Position numbers and translations under genes: made by a program
Part shown: positions 48,198-59,079 of the stretch, in pieces
How positions within the stretch are numbered: the first letter of the stretch is position 1
How the letters are laid out: the number at the start of each line of letters is the position of its first letter
Assembly (NCBI GenBank): GCA_963580285.1
Contig: OY757019.1
Span: 63,384,587-63,448,586, forward strand
From: Lucinisca nassula
Lineage: Eukaryota > Mollusca > Bivalvia > Lucinida > Lucinidae
Direction: 5' to 3'
Length of the DNA: 64,000 bases
The notes under the pieces: generated by a model
Database searches by the model: none
Told to the model about the DNA's origin: nothing
Seen by the model: the letters and a program-made list of their open reading frames with translations, nothing else

Positions 48198-48491
48198 TTA
48201 CAATGGTTCTAAAAAATTTTTACGGGGGTGGGGGGGAGAAACTGACTGGGTGGGGAAGAAACTGACTAGTCAGTTTGTTCCCCGGGGAAGAAACGGGCCG
48301 GCCTGTTTCTTCCCCGGGGAAGAAACTGACTGGGGGGAAGAACCGACCTGTTACACCGGGATGCACCAGACGGCTCCTGTCTTTGATATTTGGTATGAAG
48401 CTTCACCTTTTAGACCGGTACCAAGATTATTCAAATTATAGCCTTGGGGCCCAGTCAGATGAGCGATCTAGGGCCATCATGGCCCTCTTGT

Positions 48492-50660
48492 TGACCTTCA
48501 CCAAGATTGTTCAAATTATAGCCCTGGGGCCCAAAATGCTCCCGCCCTTGGGCCTTTTGGTTTTACATATACTTATATAGGGAAAATCTATTAAAAATCT
48601 TCTTCTCTGAAACCGCAAGGGCCAGGTCTTTGATATTTAGTGTGAAGCTTCATCTAGTGGACATCTATCAGGATTGTTCAAATTATAGCCCTGGGGTCAA
48701 AAATGCCCCCATCCTGGGGGCCCTTTGGTTTAACATAGAGTTACATAGGGAAAATCTTAAAAAATCTTCTGCTCTGAAACTGCAAGGCCCAGGTTTTTGA
48801 TATTTGGTATGAAGCTTCATCTAGTGGACCTATACCAAGATTGTTCAAATTTAGCCCTTGGGCCAAAAATGTCCCCGCCCCTGGCCCTTTGGTTTTACGT
48901 AGACTTATGTAGGGAAAATCTTAAAAAATCTTCTTCTCTGAAAAAGCAAAGCCCAGGTCTTTGATATTTGATGTGAAGCTTCATCTAGTGGACCTCTATC
49001 TAGATTATTCAAATTATAGTCCTGGGGCAAAAAATGCCCCCCCCCCCCCCCCCCTCCACTGGGCCCTTTGGTTTTACATAGTCTTATATAGGGAAAATCT
49101 TTAAAAGTCTCCTTCTCTGAAACCACAAGGCCAAGATCTTTGATATTTGGTGTGAAGCTTCATCTAGTGGACCTCTCTAGATTGTTCAAATTATAGCCCT
49201 AGGACCAAAAATGCCCCCGCCCCGGGAACCTTTGGATTTACATAGTCTTATATAGGGAAAATCTTTAAAAATCTTCTTCTCTGAAATTGCAAGGCCCAGA
49301 TCATTGATATTTGGTATGAAGCTTCATCTAGTGGACCTCTACCAAGAGTGTTCAAATGATGGCCCTGGGGCCAAAAATGCCCCCACCCCGGGGCCCTTGG
49401 ATTTTAGACTTATATAGGAAAATTTTTTCTGAAACGGCAAGGCTCAGGTCTTTGATATTTGGTGTGAAGCTTCATCAAGTGGACCTCTATCAAGATTGTT
49501 TAAATTATAGCCCTAGCGCTAAAAATGCCCCCGCCACGGGGCCCTTTGGTTTGTCCAGTGGACCTCTATCAAGATTGTTCAAATTATAGCCCCGGGGCCA
49601 AAAATGCCCCCTCCTGGTCGCCCACTGGTTTTACGTAGGCTTATATAGGGAAAACCTTTAAAAAAAATCTTCTGGTCTGAAACCAGAAGGCTCAGTTATT
49701 TGATATTTGGTATGAAGCTTTGTCTGGTGGACCTCGACCAAGATTGTTCAAATTGGGGCCAAAAACGTCTCCACCTCCAGGGCCCTCTGGTTTTACACAG
49801 ACTTATATAGGGAAAACCTATAAAAATCTTCTTGCCTGAAACCAGAAGGTTCAGGTCTTTGATATTTGGTATGAAGCTTCTTCTTGTGGACCTCTAACAA
49901 GATTGTTCAAATTATAGCCCTGCGGGCCAAAAATGGCCCCTTCCAGGGACCCACTGGTTTTACTTAGACCTATATAGGGAAAACCTTTAAAAATCTTCTT
50001 GTCTGAAATCACAAGGCCTAGGTCTTTGAAATTTGGTATGAATTTTTGTCTAGTGGACCTCTACCAACATTGTTCAAATTATAGCCCTGGGGCCAAAAAT
50101 GGGCCCACCCGGTGCCCACTGATTTTACATAGACTTATACAGGGAAAACCTTTGAAAATGTTTTTGTCTGAAACCAGAAGGCCAAGGTGTTTGATATTTG
50201 GCATGAAGCTTCATCTAGTGGACCTCTATTAAAATTTTTCAAATAATAGCCCTTGGGCCAAAAATGGGCCCACCCTGGACCCACTTGTTTTACATAGACA
50301 TATATTGGGAAAACATTCTTGTCTGAAACCAGAAGGCCAAGGTCTTTGATATTTGGTATGAAATTTTGTCTTGTGGATTTCTATCAAGATTATTCAAATT
50401 ATATCCCTTGGACCAAAAATGGCCACACCCTACGGCCCAAAGGTTTTATATAGACTTATATAAGGAAAACTTTCAAAAATCTTCTCGTCTGAAACCAGAA
50501 GGCTCCGTTCTTTGATATTTACAGGTGTGAAGCTTCACCTTTTAGACCTCCCTCAAGCTTATGCAGATTATAACCCTGGGGCCAATAATGGCCCTCCCCG
50601 GGGCCCACTTGTTACACTATAGATCAGGTGAGCGATCCAGGGCCATGATGGCCCTCTTGT
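48492..50660 (+). mobile_element. 166-bp array element, 5' truncated
   Basis: About twelve diverged monomers, several with CCAGAAGG instead of CCGCAAGG, begin mid-monomer after the preceding tail and end in a standard tail (GGTGAGCGATCC, hairpin, CTCTTGT at 50660). A homopolymer of about 18 C lies at 49037-49054. Confidence 0.7.
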
Positions 50661-51736
50661 TATTAGATCTTCTAGAAACTTACTTGTAAGTTAGTCAGGG
50701 ATAAAAGCTTGGATGAGTACGAAAATTGATGAGGTCATCCTATTTATCATAGAGTTTTGTCCCTTTGATTGCTTGGACATTGTCATCACCCTAACTCCTT
50801 CAGTTTTCAGCATGTCTTCTTGAAATTTACTCACAAGTAAGTGAGCTATGTCCCCTACTTTGCTGAAAATGCTTATTAGCTCACCTGAGCTGAAGGCTCA
50901 TAGGTGAGCTTATAGTATGGTAAGGCTTCGTTGTCTGTCTGATGTCTGTTGTCTGTCAACATTTTCAAACATCTTCTCCTCTCAAACCACAAGGTCGATT
51001 GGAGTCATATTTCATGTGGAGCATTCATGGGATGGGGGAACGAAAGTTTGTTCGAAGGGTCCAGGTCACATGACCAAGATGGCCGCCATGCCCATATAAG
51101 GTAAAAATCCTTCAAAAATCTTTTTCTCCAGAACCAGTAGGCTGATTGGCCTGAAACTTGGTATGTGGCATTAGGGACTCGAATCCATCACATTCTGTTC
51201 AAATGATGACCCTTGGATGACCTTGACCAATTTTAGGCCAAGGTCAAATTTGGTCGCATAGACTTTTGTATGGGAAAAAGTAAAACCGTGTATTTTTAAC
51301 TCTCCAGAGCCGAAGGCTCCGGGGGAGCTTATAGGATAGGCACTTGTCCGTCTTCGTTAAATGTGGTCTGGCGTCAACACTTTTAAACATCTTCTTCCCT
51401 GAAGCCACTGGGCCAATTGGGCCCAAATTTTATCTGTAGCATCCTTGGGCTGGGGGATTGAAAGTTTGTGTTTTTTATGAAAATCAGCTTTTTAGTTTGG
51501 TTGCTATGGCAACTTAGAGTTTCCATAGACTTATAATGGGGAAAATTGAAAAATGGCATTTACTGCCAAGTCATTACAGATATTTTGACAAAACCTTCAT
51601 AGAAATGTTCCATAGGCAATCTACTATCTGCCATATAATTTTAGGCCTACTGCTCATTTTTATGCCCCCGTAGGAGGGCATATAGTTTTTGCACTGTCCG
51701 TTTGTTTGTGCGTTTGTGCGTAAGTCCGCACTTTTT
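50661..51736 (+). mobile_element. Cascade of truncated element heads
   Basis: Pieces in order: a 161-bp-family fragment (50661-50876, GATAAAAGCTTGGATGAG); a head with AGCTCACCTGAGCTGAAGG (50878) and GTCTGTTGTCTGTC tract; a head with CCAGAGCCGAAGGCTCC (about 51299) carrying the CCATAGACTTATAATGGGG block; and a head ATGCCCCCGTAGGAGGGCAT (about 51662). None has its own 3' end. This is what repeated insertion into, or template switching between, head regions would leave. Confidence 0.6.
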
Positions 51737-53547
51737 AGCTCACCTGTCATGTAGTGACGAGGTGAGCTTTTGGGATCACTTTTTGTCCGTCGTCCTTCGT
51801 GCGTGCATCCGTGGGTGCGTAAACTTTTTCTTCAAACGACATCTCCTAAACCAGTGAATGGATTTTGATATAATTTCACAGGAATGTTCCTTGGATGACC
51901 CTCTTTCAAAATTGCCTAAATCATTCCGCTCCATAAAACAAAATGGCCGCCAGAGCTGAAAAAAGATAAACCTTTAAATGACATCTCCTCCTAGGCAAAT
52001 GGCCCAATTTGAAAATAATTTCACAGGAATTTCCTTGAGTGACCCTCTTTCAAAATTGCCTAAATCGTTCCGCTCCGTTAAACAAAATGGCCGCCAGAGC
52101 TAAAAAAAGATAAACCTTTAAATGACACCTCCTCCTAGGCAAATGGTCAGATTCGAAAATAATGTCACAGGAATGTTCCTTGAGTGACCCTCTTTCAAAA
52201 TTGCCTAAACTGTTCTTCTCCGTTAAACAAAATGGCCGCTAGAGCTAAAAATAGACCAACCTTTTAATGACATCTCCTAGGCAAATGGCCCGATTTGAAA
52301 AGAATTTCACAGGAATGTTCCTAGAGTGACCCTCTTCCAAAATTGCCTAAATCGTTCTGCTCTGTTAAACAAAATGGCCACCAGAGCTAAAAATAGAAAA
52401 ACCTTTAAATGACATCTCCTCCTAGGCAAATGGCCCGATTTGAAAATAATTTCCCAGGAATGTCCCTTGAGTGACCCTCTTTCAAAATTGCCTAAATCGT
52501 TCTGCTCCGTTAAACAAAATCGTCGCCAGAGCTCATATCCAGATATTGCAGCGGGCTGTTCGGAGAGACAATTTTGAAGTTTTGCTTTGGTTTGAGACAT
52601 AGTCCTAGTGCCATGAAACCTTACACTTATATTCGCTTGGTTAAATAAAATGGCCGCCAGAGCTAAAAATAGAAAAACCTTTAAATGACATCTCCTCCTA
52701 GGCAAATGGCCCCATTTGAAAATAATATCACAGGAATGTTCCTTGAGTGACCCTCTTTCAAAATTGCCTTAATCGTTCCGCTCCATTTAACAAAATGGCC
52801 ACCAGAGCTAAAAATAGAAAACCTTTCAATGAAATCTCCTCCTAGGCAAATGGCCCAATTTGAAAAGAATTTCACAGGAATGTTCCTTGAGTGACCCTCT
52901 TTCAAAATTGCCTAAACTGTTCTTCTCCGTTAAACAAAAAGGCCGCCAGAGCTTAAAATAGACAAACCTTTTAATGACATCTCCTAGGCAAATGGCCCGA
53001 TTTGAAAAGAATTTCACAGGAATGTTCCTTGAGTGACCCTCTTTCAAAATTGCCAAAATCGTTTTGCTCTGTTAAACAAAATGGCCGCCAGAGCTAAAAA
53101 TAGAAAAAACCCTTAAATGACATCTCATCCTATGCAAATGGCCTGATTTGAAAATATTTTCACAGGAATGTTCCTTGGGTGACCCTCTTTCAAAATTGCC
53201 TAAATGGTTCCGCTTAGTTAAACAAAATGGCCACCAGAGCTAAAAATAGCAAAATCTTTAAATGACATCTCCTCCTAGGCAAATTGCCCTATTTGAAAAT
53301 AATTTCTCAGGAATGTTCCTTGCGTGACCCTCTTTCAAAATTGCTTAAACTGTTCCGCTCTGTTAAACAAAATGGACATAAGAGCTAAAAAAAGAAAAAC
53401 CTTCAAATTACACTACAATGAAAAATAGCCTCCAAAGATAAAAGTCTTTGGTCCACATCTCCTTAAAGCAGAGAATCCTTCATTTCCATAAGCTTTGAAA
53501 CATCTTGGATTCAGTTGAGTGATTCAAAGCCATCATGGCCCTCTTGT
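51737..53547 (+). mobile_element. Complete hairpin element with 145-bp ATGGCCGCC array
   Basis: 1811 bp. 5' hairpin AGCTCACCTGTCAT type, GTCCGTCGTCC tract, then about eleven 145-bp monomers with AAACAAAATGGCCGCCAGAG, GACATCTCCTCCTAGGCAAA and TTTCACAGGAATGTTCC. ATGGCC-type words lie near 51942, 52087, 52232, 52375, 52652, 52795, 52940, 53082 and 53228. One monomer (about 52525-52645) is replaced by unrelated sequence. The tail ends with hairpin GCCATCATGGC and CTCTTGT at 53547. Minus-strand open frames are repeat artefacts. Confidence 0.8.
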
Positions 53548-54090
53548 GTTATGTACCTTTGGAATCTTTTCATTCAAGCATGCATTTTAAAATAGCTTTT
53601 AATAATTGCAGGTCATTGCATAAATATTTCATTGATGTTAAATATGATAAGGGCCTTATGGCCTTTGATATAATTGGACTTGCAGAAACTCGATTATGTG
53701 AAAATGAAGATGATAGTTATTATCAAATACAAGGATACCATTTAGTACGCAATGATCCGTGTGCCAAATCACATTCAGAAGGACCTCCACTTAGATTGGC
53801 TGTTTATGTCAAAGATGATGATGTTGTAACAACTACAGTGAGATTTAGCTCAGCGAATTTTGAATTTCTTCTTCTGAAAACTACAAGAGAATTAAATGAA
53901 ATGCAAGTTATTGTGTTGTATAAAGCACCAAAAATGTCAGATACTGCTCTGCGCTCCGTTTTGATAGAAAAACTTTTTCCACATTTGATAATTCATAAAC
54001 CTTTAATCATTCAAGGAGATTTTTATATAGATGTCTCAAAATGTGGTGGGGTTGTTTTGAAGTATTTATGTGACAAGCTTCTGTCATTAT
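53548..54090 (+). pseudogene. APE-type endonuclease domain fragment (Helentron or non-LTR element)
   Basis: An open frame read through from 53535 gives VPLESF, then FKIAFNNCRSLHKYF (first motif with conserved N), FDIIGLAETRLCE (motif with catalytic E), GPPLRLAVYVKDD and HKPLIIQGDFYID. This order matches the endonuclease/exonuclease/phosphatase fold that occurs in non-LTR retrotransposons and as a C-terminal endonuclease in Helentrons. In the last motif the usual GDFN is GDFY, so a key asparagine is lost. The frame then runs into antisense Tc1 sequence at about 54090, so the domain lacks its C-terminal third. It begins right after an element 3' terminus, and the linker-like VPLESF before the domain is what I would expect downstream of a helicase; Helentron origin is my preferred but unproven reading. 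Confidence 0.65.
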
Positions 54091-54857
54091 TGTCCATCAG
54101 AATAAAGTCTGGGCCGATAGCATCTGCATATGGTCTTACAAACTCATCAAGAATATCATTACAGTACCTCAATGCCATTAACGTTCCGTTTTCAACGACG
54201 TACAAGTCAGTTTTACCGTTCACGCTTATGCCAGCCCAAACCATGACTGACCCCTTTCCAAAGCGATCATGCTCTGCCACATTCAAGTCATCGAATCGCT
54301 CTTTAGACATTTGCCGCACTAACTGACGTTTATAAGTGAAGTCTAGACAGAATCTGGACTCCTCAGTAAACAGTACTGGGGTCAAGTCACGAACCGTCCA
54401 CCTGACATGAGTTCTGGTAAAGTCCAGCCGGTCTAGCACGTGCTGTCTCGTCAAAGGAACACGTACAGCAGGCCTCGTGGCATTAAGTCCGAACTCGTGG
54501 AGCCTGTTTCTGACAGTTTGTGTAGAAATTCGTACTCCAGTTCCGTTCCTAAGCTCGTTATGCAAACGCGTAGCGTTCAGGAACCGTTGACGTCGAGACT
54601 GAATCAACAAGAAACGGCCCTGATGTTGAGTTGTAGCCCTTTCTCGACTCCGCCAGTTGTAGCCCTTTCTCGACTCCGCCGTGTCTGTGTGAAGGATTTC
54701 CGTGGGTAAGGTGCCGACTCCACATTCAGGAATCCACGCTCTGAGACACATTCAGAATGCCAGCAACACGACGTTGAGAGACGCCAGATTCCAACATTCC
54801 GACGCCACGATTCATTTCTTCAGGGCTCAGACGGTTCCTTAATTGTCGCCTAGGCAT
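54091..54857 (-). pseudogene. Tc1-like transposase pseudogene, 3' truncated
   Basis: Begins at 54857 with MPRRQLRNRLSPEEMNRG, continues through ESGVSQRRVAGILNVSQS (helix-turn-helix), then breaks. A 26-bp tandem duplication (54629-54654 and 54655-54680), not a multiple of three, disrupts the region further. From ERATTQHQGRFLLIQ the frame is good: NATRLHNELRNGTGVRIS, DRLDFTRTHVRW, KGSVMVWAGISVNGKTDLY and FILMDNN. The first catalytic position, normally FTDESRF, reads FTEESRF (D to E, codon at 54362-54364). The sequence ends within the second catalytic motif (MDNN) at about 54091, so the final acidic residue and the 3' terminal repeat are missing. Inactive. Confidence 0.9.
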
Positions 54858-55591
54858 TTTAGTGTTTCTCAAACCAAATGAAGTCCTTTTTTACGCATGG
54901 TAAAGGAACACTGACATTTTGATTGGTCTGTTGGAAAGCAGTGCTACGCAAGATTTTGGGGGTGCATGAATTCATTTGCGAAGTGTGAGAAGTGTGCACT
55001 TTTATGAGTACTGAACTGCACAAGAGTTTCTGCTTAAGATATTTATGAATATACCGAGTACAAATTCTGTCAAGAAATTTTAAATTTTCAGTGCAAAATT
55101 TTGTATATAAAAAGTGATCCCTATCAAACTTTGAGTAGTATATGATTGAGGTTTAGAGGACTTCAAGTGAAATGAAATAAATACAAGGATTACTTAATCG
55201 ATTCCTTGAAATCATTATTCAAAGACAAGGACATTTATTGAAGCTAGCCAAACATAGGAATTGGTTAGACGTATGAAAATATTTCTTTACATTAAGTAGG
55301 AACTTCATTAGCAGATATATTATGGGCTAACCATCCTATTAAATACAAATAAAAATAAAAAAAAGAGTTCCTTTAAGAGCAATGAAAACATTCATAAGAA
55401 AGAAGATGGGTCATACTACGTAGTTTCGGCTAATAAAGCCTCATCAGTGACCCTGTAATGATCCTGACATGGACTTCAGATTAAACCTGATGCTAGTATG
55501 TGTGCATCACCAGAATCTGTAATGTCAGTTAACTGCCCTGTAAATTCCTATGTGAGCAACCTGTTCAATACAAAATGATCTTCTAATTTTT
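54858..55591. other. Tc1 flank, an interspersed repeat copy and unique sequence
   Basis: 54858-55150 is probably the 5' non-coding part of the Tc1 element; GTGATCCCTATCAAACTTTG near 55110 could be its terminal repeat, but with the other end missing this cannot be confirmed. 55345-55470 matches the reverse complement of 32030-32160 (shared GAGTTCCTTTAA and GCAATGAAAACATTCATAAG). Nothing else recognised. Confidence 0.5.
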
Positions 55592-56144
55592 AGCTCACCT
55601 GTCACGTAGTGACAAGGTGAGCTTTTGTGATCACATTTTGTCCGTCGTCTGTGCGTGCGTGCGTCCGTGCATCCGTAAACAATTTCTTGTCCGCACAATA
55701 GCATCTTCATTTATGATTTGATTTTAACCAGACTTGCACACAACTTGTACCACCATGAGATCTAGGTTCCTTTCTTGAACCAGCCATATCCCATCAAGTC
55801 TTACTGAGTTACCTACCCTGAAAGGGCAAAAATTGCCTATTTTGGTCTTGTCCGCACGATAGCATCTTCATTTATGATTTGATTCTAACCAGACCAGACT
55901 TGCACACAACTTGTACCACCATGAGATCTGGGTTCCTTCCTTGAACCAGCCATATCCCATCATGTGTTACGGAGTTACTGCCCCTGAAAGGGCAAAAATT
56001 GCCTATTTTGGTCTTGTCTGCATGACAGCTGTTTCATTATATCCCCGCCTATTTGAAGAATAGCGGAAGGGCATTAAGCTCAAGGTCAAGGTCACTGTGG
56101 CTATTTTTAGAAAAACTTTGTCATCGCTCCAGCGCCTACATTTC

Positions 56145-56202
56145 TTCACTGATTTCAATATAACTTTACACATTTGTGTGAAGTTATATTGAAATCGGTG
56201 AA
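56145..56202. repeat. Local inverted monomer hairpin
   Basis: TTCACTGATTTCAATATAAC (56145 onward) is followed after a short loop by its near-exact complement (to 56202), arms about 27 bp. Part of one 131-bp monomer has been inverted next to itself. Confidence 0.85.
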
Positions 56203-56738
56203 GGCCATAGCATTTACCATTTTTCACCGATTTCAATATAACTTCACACAAATGTTCCTTATGACAATATTTTGAGCGAGTTCGACTTTCAAGGTCATGA
56301 CCTCAAGGTCAAGGTCACTGTGGCGATTTTTAGAAAATTTTGTCATCGCTCTAGCGCCTACATTTCTTCACCGATTTCAATATAACTTCACACAAATGTT
56401 CCTTATGACAATATCTCTAGCGAGTCCCACTTTCAAGGTCAAGATCACTGTGGCTATTTTTAGAAAAACTTTTTCATAGCTCTAGCGTTTACATTTTTTC
56501 ACCGATTTCAATATAACTTCACACAAATGTTCCTTATGACAATATCTCAAGCCATTTTGACTTTCAAGGTCAAGGTCACAATGGCTATTTTTAGAAAAAC
56601 TTTGTCATCGCTCCAGCGCCTACATTTCTTCACCGATTTCAATATAACTTCACACAAATGTTCCTTATTACAATACCTCAAACAAGTTCGACTTTCAAGG
56701 TCAAGGTACTGTGGCTATTTTTGAAAAACTTTGTCATT

Positions 56739-58224
56739 ATACCCCCGGCATACGAAGTATGCCATGGGGGTATATAGTTTTTGTCTTTTCCGTCTGTCTG
56801 TCCGTAAACAATTATTTTGTGTCAAAGATATCTCAGGAACTGCTTCACATAGAAACTTGAAATTTTGCACACATGATCAGTATGACTACTTGTATTGTGG
56901 GAAAGAAAATAAGGGCCAAGGGGTCAGGCCTTTTAGAGTTATTTCCCTTTGTAGTTCTTGCTGTTTAATAGTGTATATTTTTATCTTGTGTCAAAGATTT
57001 CTCAATAACTACTGTACATAGAAACTTGAAATTTTGCAAACATGATCAGTATGACTAGTTGTATTGTGGGAAAGAAAATAAGGGCCAAGGGGTCAGGCCT
57101 TTTAGAGTTATTTCCCTTTGTAGTTCTTGTAAACAATTATTTTGTGTCAAAGATATCTCAGGAACTGCTTCACATAGAAACTTGAAATTTTGCACACATG
57201 ATCAGTATGACTACTTGTATTGTGGGAAAGAAAATAAGGGCCAAGGGGTCAGGCCTTTTAGAGTTATTTCCCTTTGTAGTTCTTGCTGTTTAATAGTGTA
57301 TATTTTTATTTTGTGTCAAAGATTTCTCAATAACTACTGTACATAAAAACTTGAAATTTTGCAAACATGATCAGTATGACTAGTTGTATTGTGGGAAAGA
57401 AAATAAGGGCCAAGGGGTTAGGCCTTTTAGAGTTATTTCCCTTTGTAGTTCTTGCTGTAGTGTATATTTTTATTATTTTGTGTCAAAGATTTCTCAATAA
57501 CTACTGTACATTGAGACTTAAAATTTGGTAGCAACAACCAGTATGACTAGTTGTATTGTGGGAAAGAAAATAAGGGCCAAGGGGTCAGGCCTTTTAGAGT
57601 TATTTCCCTTTGTAGTTCTTGCTGTAGTGTATATTTTTATTATTTTGTGTCAAAGATTTCTCAATAACTACTGTACATTGAGACTTAAAATTTGGTAGCA
57701 ACAACCAGTATGACTACTTGTATTTACGGGAAAGAAAAAAGGGGCCAAGGGACCAGGACCAGGGCTCTTGGAATTATTTCCCTTTCTAATTCTTGCTTTT
57801 TTAAAATGTAATTTTCCACATAACTTCTGTACCGGTCTCAATATTTTCTTGTAGTGTATATTTTTATTTTGTGTCAAAGATTTCTCAATAACTACTTTAC
57901 ATAGAAACTTGAAATTTTGCAAACATGATCAGTATGACTAGTTGTATTGTGGGAAAGAAAATAAGGGCCAAGGGGTCAGGCCTTTTAGAGTTATTTCCCT
58001 TTGTAGTTCTTGCTGTTTAATAGTGTATATTTTTATTATTTTGTGTCAAAGATTTCTCAATAACTACTGTACATAGAGACTTAAAATTTGGTAGCAACAA
58101 CCAGTATGACTACATGTATGGAATGTGGCCTGTATATGCAAAGAACCTTTTGCTATTGCCATTTTCAACTCAGGCGATGGCACTGGCCGGGGGTATACGT
58201 GCCCCACTGGGCACTTTGTCTAGT
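56739..58224 (+). mobile_element. ATACCCCC-type element with ~169-bp array
   Basis: 5' hairpin: arms ATACCCCC/GGGGGTAT and GGCATAC/GTATGCC, loop GAA, 2-base bulge. A CCGTCTGTCTGTCC tract, then about eight monomers (TTGTGTCAAAGATTTCTC, GGGAAAGAAAATAAGGGCC, TTATTTCCCTTTGTAGTTC). At the 3' end, CCGGGGGTATA (complement of the 5' arm), hairpin GTGCCC/GGGCAC and TCTAGT. The host 131-bp monomer reads TTTGTCAT|TGCTCTAGCG across the insertion, without duplication. Confidence 0.85.
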
Positions 58225-59079
58225 TGCTCTAGCGCTTACTTTTTTTCACCAATTTCAATATTGCTTCACACAAATGTTCCTTATGACAATATCTGTAGCG
58301 AGTTCCACTTTCAAGGTCAAGGTCACTGTGGCTATTTTTAGAAAAACTATGTCATGGCGCTAGCGCTTACATTTCTTCACCGATTTCAGTATAACTTCAC
58401 ACAAATGTTCCTTATTACAATATCTAGTGCGATTTAGACTTTCAAGGTCAAGGTCACTGTGGCTATTTTAAGAAGGACTTTGTCATCGCTCTAGCAACTA
58501 CATTTCTTCACTGATTTCAATATAACTTCACACAAAATTAATGTTCCTTATGACAATACCTTGAGTGAGTTTAGAAAAACTTTGTCATCGCTCTAGTGCC
58601 TATATTTATTGATGGATGTTAATAGAACTTCACACAAATGTTTCTTACGATAATATCTCGAGATGCTTTGACTTTTAAGGTCATGACCTCAAGGTCAAGG
58701 TCACTGTGGCTATTTTTAGAAAAACTTTGTCATCGCTCTACCGCCTACATTTATTATTTTAATATAACTTCACACAAAAGATGCTTATGATAATATCTTG
58801 AGCAAGATCTACTTTTGCGGCCATGGCCTCAAGTCAAGGTCCCTATGACTATTTTTAGAGAAATATTGTCATCACTCTAGAACCTACATTTATTTATGGA
58901 TTTTTAAGCAAACTTTACACAAATGTTGCATATGATAATATCTCAAGCAAGTTGGACTTTTGCCTTTTCAGTGTTTTCCACACACGAAGTTGTCTTGTGC
59001 GAGGGGATTTGTATCTCATGCGATGCCTTGTTTATGAATGGCATTTAGCAGGGGCATCTGTGTCCTATGGACACTTTTT

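Larger units (their letters stand above)
43741..48355. mobile_element. Foldback element rich in palindromes, with two nested elements
   Basis: Termini TGTAATGGTC and its complement ending TTACA are flanked by CCGG on both sides (43737-43740, 48356-48359), a likely 4-bp target duplication. The left arm, 43741 to about 44087, is intact. The right arm is its complement in three pieces, 45368-45622, 45930-45966 and 48198-48355, separated by the elements at 45623-45929 and 45967-48197. The core between the arms is a ~175-bp tandem array in which each unit carries a GGGGAAGAACTGGGCC-type palindrome. Without the nested elements it is about 2.1 kb. No transposase is visible; the superfamily is unknown to me. 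Confidence 0.8.
43292..48491 (+). mobile_element. A-type element split by a large foldback
   Basis: The head AGGTCACCAGAGCC, a CGTCATC tract and the block CCATAGACTTATAATGGGG match 8453-10725. One 145-bp unit follows and is cut at GGGCCCCGG (43740). After the insert the tail resumes at 48356 and ends with GATGAGCGATC, hairpin AGGGCCAT/ATGGCCCT and CTCTTGT at 48491; the final tail is of the 166-bp family type, so this is a hybrid. Confidence 0.65.
56039..59079 (+). mobile_element. ATATCCCCGCC element with 131-bp array, itself interrupted
   Basis: The head is ATATCCCCGCC, with arms CTATTT-like around GAAGAATAG. Monomers of ~131 bp: TCAAGGTCAAGGTCACTGTG, TTTTTAGAAAAACTTTGTCA, TTCAATATAACTTCACACAA. 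The array covers 56090-56738 and 58225-58960 around the nested element at 56739-58224. The 3' end has GCAGGGGCAT and hairpin GTGTCC/GGACAC (59061-59074), and is followed at once by the next element. Confidence 0.65.

Noticed and set aside
52307..53056. Minus-strand frames of up to 132 codons with LPRRRCHLKVF-type repeats
   Set aside because: The translated repeat follows the 145-bp monomer; no signal, domain or conserved spacing.
55080..55150. Intact right terminal repeat of the Tc1 element
   Set aside because: GTGATCCCTATCAAAC looks plausible, but the opposite end is missing, so no inverted pair can be shown.
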